NCBI GenBank assembly: GCA_000827265.1
Contig: KN834880.1
Coordinates: forward strand, 15,340 to 79,339
Origin: Collybiopsis luxurians FD-317 M1
Taxonomy: Eukaryota; Basidiomycota; Agaricomycetes; Agaricales; Omphalotaceae
Length of the DNA: 64,000 bases
Reading direction: 5' to 3'
Part shown: positions 55,198 to 64,000 of the stretch, one piece after another
How the letters are laid out: each line of letters starts with the position of its first letter
Numbering within the stretch: position 1 is the stretch's first letter
The notes under the pieces: generated by a model
Told to the model about the DNA's origin: nothing
What the model saw: only the letters and a program-made list of their open reading frames with translations
Database searches by the model: none
Made by a program: the position numbers and the translations under genes

Positions 55198-55866
55198 TTA
55201 GTGTTGGCCTACTATGTGTCAAGTAAGCCGGCTAATAGTCGGAGCCGATCAGCGTGAGAGCCAGCTTTCCACGGCTCCGAGCTGAACGTCGCGAGCTGGT
55301 GGGTTACAGGTCGATTACCAATTACCTTGCAATTGTCCAGAAATTTGCTTTAAGTCTCACATATCATATTTTGGTTCACTAAAGGTTGTTTCCTTGTATT
55401 AGTCTTCACTTCTACTTTAAACTACATAGATATTTAACATGTATATCAAAGCCCCTTTCAAGTACCTTCCTCCTGCAAAAAATACAGCTTTAACTTTTTT
55501 ATCATACACTCTCGAGACTATATTTGTATTAGGACAATACCTCTTTCTGAGAGAATTTTGCTACATCACGACGCTATTTCACTGTGCATGGTGCTATGTC
55601 ACTCACATCATTACACCAGTCAACATAACTACATCAGTCCACAGCATCCACTAAGTGCTCATTCAAGGCTTGGCACTGCATAATTCTCTTTTACCTGTGC
55701 CCTTATTGTAGTCAGCAATATTTTATGTTGATTTCGGGTGGCTTTTTCCTTCCGGCTTGCCAGCTTAAAATGGGCTTAAGCTTTTTCAAGCCGGCTCATT
55801 CCAGCTAAGCGTGAGAGCCGTGGCTACGTGAGTGGACTTGCGGCTAGCCGAGCCGCAGCAACACTA
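55198..55866. mobile_element. 669-bp hAT-like non-autonomous element
   Basis: Ends TAGTGTTG on the left and CAACACTA on the right. The subterminal regions are unusually rich in GAGCC/GGCTC and AGCCG motifs (gtcggagccgatcagcgtgagagcc and ctaagcgtgagagccgtggc; gcgtgagagcc occurs in both). The TAGTGTTG terminus fits hAT elements, but no 8-bp target duplication was found (flanks ccacgcgt and gcctctcc). There is no transposase. Confidence 0.5.
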
Positions 55867-55983
55867 GCCTCTCCTTCTGCCAGTAATGTTCACGTGCTCG
55901 CTATCAACACAAAAGATCTGTAATGCTACCAAGATGTTAGCGGAAGTAAAAGGAATATGAATAGAACCTACCTTTACTTTGTG

Positions 55984-57610
55984 TTAGACCACCTGTACTT
56001 TTTCTAAATCTATTTCAGTGTTTGCAGTCAAGTCAACTCGGACCATAATTAAGGTGGGAGCAATTCCCTAGACACAAAGGAGACGGGGACGATATTGATA
56101 AATTCCAAGCCGAGACAAACTAAATGCAAAGGGTAATTAACTTACCATGGTCTGTGCCAAAATCGGCATAAATTTTGCTGGGCTCATAAAGGGAATGAAG
56201 CACACCCCGACAATCAATGTAAGGGCATACAAACAGCCCGACTCCACACTGAACAAGTGTTATCAGGTCCATGATTTAGCTAGAGTCTAGATCATCTCCA
56301 GAGCCTAGGTATCGAACGACTTACGTTATCAGAATAAGACGAGTGATTTGCCGATTATCAACGGTGTCAGGTGCATTGTTATGGCTATTTGTCGTTCGTG
56401 TGAGCCAGAAAATTCTTCCAGCTAGCCGCGTATCAAAATCAGAGCAGGAATTGGAATCACAATGGGTTCGCACCTATGAGGGCAGTAAGAAATAAATTAG
56501 TTACAAGAGTGAGGATGCCATATGCCAGGGACATCATTGCTGCAATATTAAAACTGGTTTGATCCAAGCTTATGGAATTCAAGAGAAAGGGTGGATTTGA
56601 ATGTTGTTCCCTCTTCATTTCGGTCAACAAACCAGCGAGAATAAAAACTGGGAGGGATTGAATTTAAATGCCTTTCAGGTTAATCCGGAGGATATGCTTT
56701 CACTTACAAGAATTCAAAGTATAAAGTACCACAGGAACGGCGATAATTGACTTCCTTCCCGCCCAGAGGTAATAGCATCGACAAATCTGGAGTTAAAAAT
56801 CATCTTAAGCAATGAATTCCTCAAGATAGAATTCCTTACAAGTATACCATCAGCAATAGAGCTGTTTTGTCAGACTACCATCAGTAATTGGAGTTCTTTG
56901 GTAAAAGCTGTTTTGATTACTTACTTTGCAATCATGTACAAGACTTCAGCGCCACAACTAGAAGAATATGAATTGAAAAGAGTTAGAGCTTCTACAAGGG
57001 ATGCGAAACGCAGCATGCTTACTTCAAGTTTACGAGAGCAACATAATGAGAGTCGGGGCTCTTCTCCGGGCCAGCGGATTAAGAAGCCTGAGGATAGAAA
57101 GAAAGCTCTATCATTGTATCCGAAATCAAGGATTCATTGAATGAGATAGCATAAAGAATTGTATGAGTCGTTACAAGAAGATACAATGCGACAAGTGAGA
57201 CTTGATGAATGCGCTGTCGTAGGCTCATCCGAACTTGTTTGACTTTGATTTGAAAAAAGACATAGGTAAAGAAAATGACCGTATACATCCCTGGAAACTG
57301 ATGTTCAACATTCACAAACCTTCAGCAGGAAGAGGTGACTTTACCCCAAAGAGAGAAGGAAACCTAACGCTCAACCTTAGCAACTGGCACTAAAGCTTCA
57401 AATAGATGTGAAAAGATACATACTAATTGTATAACCTCCAGAGGCTGAACTGCTTGCTGCACAAACTCCACAGGAGCTGAAATGCTTGCTGAATTGTTTG
57501 CAATCCCGGGCATTTAGAGCATGCAGAGGAAAGAATGCACCAAAGGCATAATGGGCGGCGCACTCATCAAGCATGTATAAGTAGTTATCAAGCGAAATGA
57601 CAATCAAACG
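55984..57610 (-). CDS. Seven-transmembrane (serpentine) hypothetical protein, intact-looking copy
   Basis: Minus-strand exons read, in order: an N-terminal region with MYTVIFFTYVFFQ; HQVSLVALYLLVTTHTILYAI (TM); ICRCYYLWAGRKSIIAVPVVLY, matching the YRCYIVWGRR-type loop and TM; ARIFWLTR-type AGRIFWLTR; VESGCLYALTLIVGVCFIPF (TM); and GIAPTLIMVRVDL. A short tail ends at TAA (55984-55986). The ESG and APTLI.VRV blocks are hallmarks of an Agaricomycete 7-TM family. The last intron is gtaagt...tctag between TM-PILAQTM and GIAPT. The first exon and start codon are uncertain, so the 5' limit is approximate. The function is unknown; it may be a receptor-like or sensory protein. Confidence 0.65.
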
Positions 57611-57860
57611 GGTTCACCTGACCCTTATCAAGACAATTTACATATCATGATCATGGGGAAGATAGGTATGTGCATCTCTCGCGAACACTGGAATCATCAT
57701 AGTCAATGTTTCATTTACATCAGTCTAGATTCAATACCTGTAGGTGTATTAAAGAGAAATACGAGAGTTCTCAAAGGCAATCATAACTTCCGCAGGGCGA
57801 CGAAGCTTGGATTTACTTATCTTATGCAACCGTGCTAGAAGAATAATTCAAAAGATGAGA
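56841..57860. repeat. 1.02-kb direct duplicate (partner of 53987-55006)
   Basis: Both copies begin agtataccatcagcaat and end near gaataattcaaa.gatgaga, in the same orientation and offset by 2854 bp. The hAT-like element at 55198 lies between them. Confidence 0.9.
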
Positions 57861-58121
57861 AAGCCAAAAACAAGTGGAATGCCTTCTGGCTTGATACTGC
57901 TTCACAGTAAGTATCACTATCGCTTAAACGCCGACTCGCCCTGTTATATAAGGTTCCTATGGGATGACTGAAACCGAACTAGTCGCGGCCCAATAGATAT
58001 GATGAACATTGAATCAGAGATCGAATCCCGCTTTGTGATGACAGTATAGTGATCCTCGATGCACACTGTATTGCATAGTCCGAAATTTGCCTAAGATATA
58101 TAACTACACGTACGCATATAC

Positions 58122-59664
58122 TCATGCTCTAGCAGCCTCGCAAGCCTTTAAGCTTCCAACCGCTGCAAAACAGATCATAGGTGTGACAATATATGAGAGC
58201 TAGAAGAGTATATAACTCGACTTAGAATGAAAATTGCTTGAGATTAACTCGATATAATACTCACGGCTAAAAATTTTGCCACAATCATCTTCTCATTCTC
58301 GTCCGCCTTACTCACATCAGCGAGCGATGTGAGTCTCATCGCTGTGGGTCCAACAGGCATCATCATCATGCAGAACCACAGGATAGGGTCATCATCAAGC
58401 AATCGAGTTTTAGCTGCCAAGGCGTAGATGGTCGGTATGCTGATACTGCCGGGCGTCAATCTTTGGTTGATTCTGAACAGAAAATCGATGAAACTTACAC
58501 CGGCATGATGATGAACCTCGTAAAGAGAATACAGACCGTAGGAGTGAGCGGTATTGATGCAGAGCCCTGTCCCTGTCGTAGTTTCACAAAAGTAGAATAT
58601 AACTGTCGAGAGTAATGATCTACCATCACTAAGATTCAGACCCACGGCGGACGATATCCTTACTTTGACTCCAACGACGATAACTTGTAAACTAGCGAAT
58701 AGATTACCAACGTTCTTGAGACTAATCGTGAGCCATGCCAAAAAAATCCCATTCTCATCAAAGAAATGACGATGTAATGCGGGTACCAGACCGACAATAA
58801 CTCCTATAAATAGAACACTCTTGGATGCCACTGGCTTGCAGCAGGAATCACGAACGCACCTATACATGCGCCGACAAAAGCTGGATTCCAAAACTGCAAA
58901 AGAAAATCTTGAGTAGATCGCTTCCAACTCGCCACCTTGCGATCATTCTTTTTGGAAAGCAGCGGAATACGTTCACCCCCTTGATCCTCTAAACCTTCAA
59001 CATTAATGTCATTGGGAGACGGCTCTCGACCGCTGTCTTCAACATCGGTTTCGCCAACGCCCGCCCCTTCCCCACTGTTATCTTTCTGTGGCATCAAGAG
59101 TCCAGGACCAAGGCTGAACATCAGAACATTGGAGATGGTCGCGTTGATCAGAAAATAGCTCTTTGCCCGATCGACTGCTTCCTTTGTGTCTCCCCCAGAT
59201 ATAGACGACAACGCTCCGGATTCACTAAAAGATTGTAGCAAGAGCAGTGGTAAAGATGTAGCATTATTGAACGTCACTGCAGAAGTGACAAATCTAGGAA
59301 GTTTGAAGGCCCGAGTGAAAGTTGAGGCGACAACGATGGAGACGATGTTATATGCCAAAGACCAGACTGTTGATATCCCAAGAAAGGCAAGCCTCGTTGA
59401 TCGTTATACCGTTTGACCAAAAATAAAGTACTCACCGATAATAGGCGCGTAGTTACCAATGGTCTCTGAGTTCAGACCTGAGCCGATGTTAACAAATAGT
59501 AAACATGGTAAGAAGAGTTTCACGGCCAGACGCGATACATCTACTGTAGACCTGGTACTAATGAGATCGAAGTATGCTGCAAGTCCTCCATAAGATATAG
59601 TGAGTAGGACGCTGGCAGAGGCTTGGAGTGCCCCCAAGAAAGCTACAAGGATGGAGGAAGACAT
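58122..59664 (-). CDS. PIN-like membrane transport protein (auxin efflux carrier family), 4 exons, about 450 aa
   Basis: Exons 59664-59436, 59366-58860, 58803-58265 and 58199-58122; introns are 69, 56 and 65 bp, all GT-AG and in phase. The N-terminal TM bundle has FLGALQASASVLLTISYGG and LAVKLFLPCLLFVNIG. The family motif SAVTFNNATSLPLLLLQS follows. The long hydrophilic central loop is acidic (EDSGREPSPNDINVEGLED). The C-terminal TM bundle has FWNPAFVGACIG, then GLVPALHRHFF, WFCMMMMPVGPTAMRLTSLADVS and LSYIVTPMICFAAVGSLKA. Fungal members are ER or plasma-membrane transporters of uncertain substrate. A stretch in exon 3 (about residues 290-340) is longer than usual, so an unrecognised intron there is possible. 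It is divergent from the metallophosphoesterase gene, with 291 bp between the start codons. Confidence 0.9.
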
Positions 59665-59955
59665 GTCGAAAATGGAGCCTACTAAATGTCGAAAATGAAG
59701 TCATACCTTTCAAATGCCGCCGGCACACATGTCGTTTTGTACTAAGCCAATTCGAGATTCGGTGCGCCACGGACCGTGCAAACTTAAATCAAGACATCCA
59801 TGAAAACTGTATAAATTATCTACGTGGTGTTTGCCCATCTTGTCTACAGCAATCACCCCAGCGACGGCCACCCCATGCTAAATAACTTAGGCTCAACCTA
59901 CCGTAACCATCTTTCGCCATCTCGACTTCTACAGCACTTCACAAAGAGCAAGGAC

Positions 59956-61339
59956 ATGCCTCAGACGGCCTCGAGAGGTGCAATGACATCGACCGCAGCA
60001 AAGTCTGCTGGGAGTAGTACCGACTCAAACGCTATATATGGAGATTATGTTGTGTATCGCTCACCAAGCGATAACGAGATTGTTTACCTCGAATACGACC
60101 CTTCAAACCTCCCTCCTCCACCATCCGACTCGTACACCCGTTTCGTCTGTATAAGCGATACACACGCTAGATCATTTCCAGTTCCGGATGGCGACGTTCT
60201 ACTTCACACCGGGGATCTGACCAATTTGGGCTTTGTGGAAGAGTTCAAGAAAATGATGGAATGGATATATGGGATGCCGCATAAAGTTAAAATGCAAGTA
60301 TTCGACATTCTAGTTGTTTTTCTGTCTCTAGGACACTGAGGACAGCTTACAGAATGATCGCTGGGAACCATGATCTGCCTTTACACTCCGAGTGGTTCAA
60401 GGGCAATTTCCCCTCTTGGCGACGTCCCAAACATCACGATGTGGAAAAGGTTCGTTCAATGATATTGGTATCTCTTTGCTCATCACCCGACATCCTCCGG
60501 CAGGAGTATGAAAACATAATTGAGCTGCTAAAGGGACCCAAAGCAAAGAAAGCCAATTTAGTGTACCTTCAAAACGAAGAGTATTCATTTCGAGCCAAGA
60601 AAGACGGACGAACGTGGTCTGTCTATGGATCTCCGGTAAGCATGTCTCTTCATTCCTGAAGCTCATCATAGATTAATCCTTCGCTAGTGGTCTCCCGAGT
60701 TCGGAGGTTGGGCGTTCGGTTATGAACCTGAGGATGCACCTCGTACGTCTCCTATTAGTATTAGTATTATCCCTACTACGGACCCTTCGCTTACACCGCT
60801 CTTCAGCTATAATATCCAAGTTTCCCAAAACTGACATTCTGTAGGCGCTTAAAGCACCGATACTCCTTGCCATACCTAATTTTGCTCTCAGATTAACTCA
60901 CGGACCACCATACGACATTCTCGACCGAACTACTCGAGGGGATAAACCTGGATGTCCAACACTCCTCGACGCGCTTCAAACAGGTCAAGTTCGTCCTCGG
61001 CTGCATGTCTTTGGACACATCCATGAGGCCCACGGGGCTCATATACACTCATGGTCAACGGGTAACGTTATTGGCTCGGTGCAAAACTCCCCCGACGAAG
61101 GTGTAGATGAAAATGCGGCCAATTCCGGCAACTCACCAGCGATACAGCCAGGGGAACAAACGGATAACCAAGGACAAGGGGATATGGATACCGAGGAAGG
61201 CACGGACACTGGGGTTACGGCTTTTGTGAATGCTGCAGCTTGGCCTATGGGTCTGCGACGCAGTAATTATCAGGACATAGGACCACCTCAGTTTGGGGGA
61301 CCAGGTTTTAGGCCTGTCGTAGTTGATTTGAGGGACTAG
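59956..61339 (+). CDS. Calcineurin-like metallophosphoesterase (MPPED/UPF0046-type), 6 exons, 380 aa
   Basis: Exons 59956-60293, 60332-60467, 60504-60635, 60688-60742, 60807-60840 and 60892-61339. The first intron is only 38 bp and has a GC-AG boundary (gcaagt); the others are 36-64 bp GT-AG. Metal-binding motifs are in the family order: FVCISDTHARS (about 68-70), HTGDLTN (86-90), MIAGNHD (124-127), LTHGPP (233-238) and FGHIHEAHG (273-280). The protein ends with a Gly/Asn/Glu-rich insertion, then FVNAAAWPMG and PVVVDLRD. Such enzymes are dinuclear-metal phosphodiesterases of mostly unknown physiological substrate. The second intron could alternatively start at 60450; both choices keep the frame. 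The start at 59956 was chosen, although the frame is open upstream to an ATG at 59875. Confidence 0.92.
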
Positions 61340-61905
61340 CGAAAAGAGCAGTGCGCTGTATATTATCTTCTAGCTGAATGATAGATGCCTTCGACATGTA
61401 CTGTTTGGCTTCTACCTGTCATCGGCTATGCAAAGAGGGTGACCAAACGATTGGATATCCTGGGCAACGACTCGGAGGAGTACCGTCACCGACCTGCACT
61501 TGAAGCTTCACTTTCACTGGTCCGTAATTCTAGTAGGCAACACATTAATACAAAGTTCATTTCAATGCGAGCTAGTATTTACACTTAGAAATCCGATCCA
61601 AACGAAAATTGAGATAACGAAGGTAGGTGCAACATGTATACAAAGAGCAAAAGGTGCGTGTGTGACAGTAACAAAACAAAGCAAGTCGAGAAGACGGCAG
61701 ACGGAACAAAAATCATCAAGAAATCGTGATCAAGGAAAGAGAGGACCCAAAAATAATAACGAGCAGACAGACTGGAAAGAAACAAGACATACAGTGGTAC
61801 ATTACTATTAGAGGAGGCAAGACAGAAAAAGAGTCGCGTAGGTAAATTGCGTATCTATAGAGAAATGAACGCGAAAAAAAAAAGTCGATGGGCTTATATC
61901 ATATC
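61340..61905. other. Convergent 3' intergenic region
   Basis: Lies between the stop codons of the metallophosphoesterase and Ser/Pro-rich genes, which converge. It contains the 3' UTRs. A 103-codon plus-strand frame (61500-61811) is basic and low in information, and is not called. Confidence 0.5.
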
Positions 61906-63889
61906 CTACCGCCCGTAGGATCGCCCAGATCTAAAATCAGAGATAGAGGAATAACGTGTGAAGGGGGAGTTAGGTACTGCACCCTGACGATCCCCTTCCT
62001 GCCGAATGTCTTTGGATGAAAATCCAGAAAATGAAGACATTGACGATGAGAAGCTTGGGGGAACAGGGACCGTTATCACTGGCTCACCAACGAACGACCT
62101 GGATTGGTAGTTCGGCATGAGCTGGCCCTCACTCTCTTCTCCGCCACCAGCCCAGCCGCTGAGAGTACTATACGACGATGAAGGGAACGGAGTCGGGGCT
62201 GGGACTTCGGCGTGGGATGAAGCTCCATCCACCATGCGGTCGGTCTCTTCTTGATCCATCTTCGAGGAGTCTTCATAAAGTTCCGGAGGTGCAAGGTGCG
62301 GGTCGAGGATAGACGTAACAAAGCCTGTATGTCCGGGCGCAGCTGGTGTCCATGACATTGTCGGGGATGATTCAGTCAGATATTGCGCCTGAAGGTCTTG
62401 GATTCTCGTACCGACTGATTCGTCGCCAGTGAGCCATAAATGAGTTGCGTCATCGGCGAAAGGAGAGAGTTGCATTTCGGTATCCGGGGAAGGGTCCGTA
62501 CGCTTAGATTAGACAGTGAGCACGCTTTGAGAGCACTGGGGATTGAAATCAAAGTTACCTGCTGCCATCCCATTTCCTTGGTACTCATCAGCTGCATTAC
62601 GTCCACTTCCCTCTTCGAGTCACCGTCATTCTCCGTTGAAATCCGAATTCCATCATCATATGTCATTCCAACATCTGCTGATAAAAACTCCCTCCGCTCA
62701 TTTTCCACCTCCTGCCACGTCATACCAATCTCCGCACCGGCCAGATTAGGATCTGAATGGCGTTGAGGTGAAGCGGAAGAGGAAGGAACAGACGGAACCG
62801 GAGAGCTATCGGCACTTGAGCTAGCATTTACGGAGCTCCAATGTTCACTCCAGGTCGGCATCTTTCGATGGGTCGGGCGTGGAAATAGACCTCTTCCTCG
62901 AATCGGAAGAACCTGGGTATCAGCAATCGGAGACGCAGGACTCGAAGGGGGTGGAGAAGCACGGCTTCTAGGCCGCTGTTGCATATCAAGATAGGCAGGC
63001 ATCGCGGAAGAGGGTGGTCCTTGGTACCGCGGAAGCGAAGTTGATTGGTCACGAACATTGGGGGAACGTGTCGTCCATGCCCGAGGTCTACCTCCATGCG
63101 AAAAGACGTTCCGAAATGGAATAGGCGCAGAGGATGGAGTAGGGAAGGTGAACAGCCGCGCACGATCCGTAGAAGAAGTAGGACTCCCACTTCCGCTCCG
63201 TCTTCCTTCGACAGTGATATTTCGACCATTGCTGTCGTAACTGCTGTATTCGGCAACGCTGGTGTTAGAAAGCGAGATGGGAGAGTACGTTGATGCAATA
63301 CCAAACATCATGGAAGCCATGGATGATTCCGACGGAGAAGCAGTGGATGGCGGGGAGCTAGCCGAAGATGACGCAGATACTGAAGGCGAGCTTCCAGAGC
63401 CGGAAGATCTGTGCCTTTGTAGTTGAGGGGGAGCCCATGTTCCCGAAGTAAGGCCAGAGGAGGATGTATAATATGTGTCCTCAACGGTTGAATAAGCCTG
63501 CGGCGTTAGTCCGCCGCCACCTGGGACGGGATATGTGTAGGGCCTGGCAGAAGATTGACGTGTTGGAGAGAGGGAAGCAGACGGATTGAATTGAGCCCCA
63601 GTCGAGAATGACACTGCGGAGAGTGGAGGATGTTCAGGCGAGGAATTGTACGGATTGTCAGCGTGTGGAGAATGTGTACTCTGATCGCCGTCGTACCCGT
63701 ACATAGATTCGTTCGCCGGAGGCGGGGCATTCGATTCTTCTCTGTCACCCATATCAAGCTGAAGTCTCGGCCTCGTTGGTCGAGGAGCTGCAGGCACGGA
63801 CCACGAACGTTTGGGACGTTTGGGGCTTTTGAGATACATTCGTGTGAGAGGTATGGGACTGGTAGGACTTGCTGGAAACGCTTGTTGAA
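61906..63889 (-). CDS. Serine/proline-rich hypothetical protein; first exon outside the window
   Basis: Exons 63889-62559 and 62502-61906 are joined by a 56-bp intron (gtaact...taag), 642 codons seen. An upstream intron ends at ttctag just before 63889. The first visible residues are VQQAFPASPTSPIPL, and the preceding exon seems to end near 63980 at the window edge. The protein is mostly disordered: Ser-rich runs (SSGSGSSPSVSASSSASSPP), SP sites, and a basic stretch YLKSPKRPKRSWSVPAAP. Two more ordered patches are GMTWQEVENERREFLSADVG and TEMQLSPFADDATHLWL. No named domain. It may be a regulatory or scaffold protein, which is inference from composition. Truncated relics of its 5' part lie at 13478-14280 and 26031-26369. 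Confidence 0.75.
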
Positions 63890-64000
63890 CTAGAAGAGAT
63901 GTGCATGAGAAATGAGACGGTGCAAAATAAGGATATACGCAACTGTTACTGTGGCCATAATCGAGCAAATTCCAGTCACCACCGCCTCGATTTCGTTCTC

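Noticed and set aside
63045..63893. Plus-strand and out-of-frame minus-strand ORFs of 60-158 codons within the Ser/Pro-rich gene
   Set aside because: Shadows of the long minus-strand exon 62559-63889, favoured by its biased codons.
63890..63968. N-terminal extension MLDYGHSNSCVYPYF... of the Ser/Pro-rich protein
   Set aside because: The sequence ends in a ttctag acceptor at 63890 and matches intron-like sequence in the block B relic, so it is probably intron and not coding.

Overview
The window looks like a piece of an Agaricomycete (mushroom-forming basidiomycete) nuclear genome. The evidence is genes cut by many short introns (36-95 bp, GT-AG plus some GC-AG), NACHT-WD40 (NWD) receptors of the fungal NOD-like type, 7-TM proteins of a kind typical of Agaricomycetes, and a large load of Ty1/copia, Ty3/gypsy (chromovirus) and terminal-inverted-repeat elements. 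There are two N gaps (20837-21457 and 36135-36255). Both fall inside repeats, so both are probably assembly failures.

Layout. 1-240 is the 3' end of an unknown gene. About 1.2-28.0 kb is an old tandem duplication of a roughly 10 kb unit. Unit 1 is NWD1 (5681-9756), then block A (13.0-13.5), a relic B of the Ser/Pro-rich gene (13.5-14.3), then a relic of atp20 (15.2-15.5). Unit 2 is NWD2 (18452-22854), A' (25.6-26.0), B' (26.0-26.4), then the intact atp20 gene for mitochondrial ATP synthase subunit g (27148-27841). Unit 1 also carries about 4 kb of repeats inserted upstream of NWD1. A single-exon ORF of unknown function (16194-17045) lies between the units. 28-52 kb is a transposon zone: a CACTA-like element with long inverted repeats (29156-30432), a telomere-like patch (32.2-32.4), a decayed copia pol (33.7-35.1), a foldback element (35.6-36.5), decayed unrecognised ORFs (37-42.5), and a complete but dead chromodomain gypsy element (42502-48851) sitting inside one of those ORFs. 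After it comes a striking array of 10-bp palindromes spaced every 30-31 bp (49606-49860). 52.4-57.9 kb holds two 7-TM genes, a truncated duplicate of one of them, and a hAT-like element. 58.1-64.0 kb is ordinary gene-dense DNA: a PIN/auxin-efflux-type carrier and a metallophosphoesterase that diverge from a 291-bp promoter region, then a Ser/Pro-rich protein gene running off the right edge.

How it fits together. The two NWD genes are the biological centre. Each has a short N-terminus with an amyloid-motif-like segment, a NACHT NTPase, and a WD40 array of near-identical 43-residue units that differ mainly at the residues expected on the binding face. This is the architecture of fungal allorecognition and innate-immunity receptors (HET-E/HNWD type). 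The NWD arrays and the retroelements are both strongly CpG-depleted. The two gypsy LTRs differ at several sites as TG against CA, as expected from deamination of methylated CpG. I infer that repeat-directed cytosine methylation shaped both the dead transposons and the receptor arrays.

Exon coordinates were worked out by eye from splice signals and reading-frame continuity. No database search was possible, and family names rest on recognised motifs.
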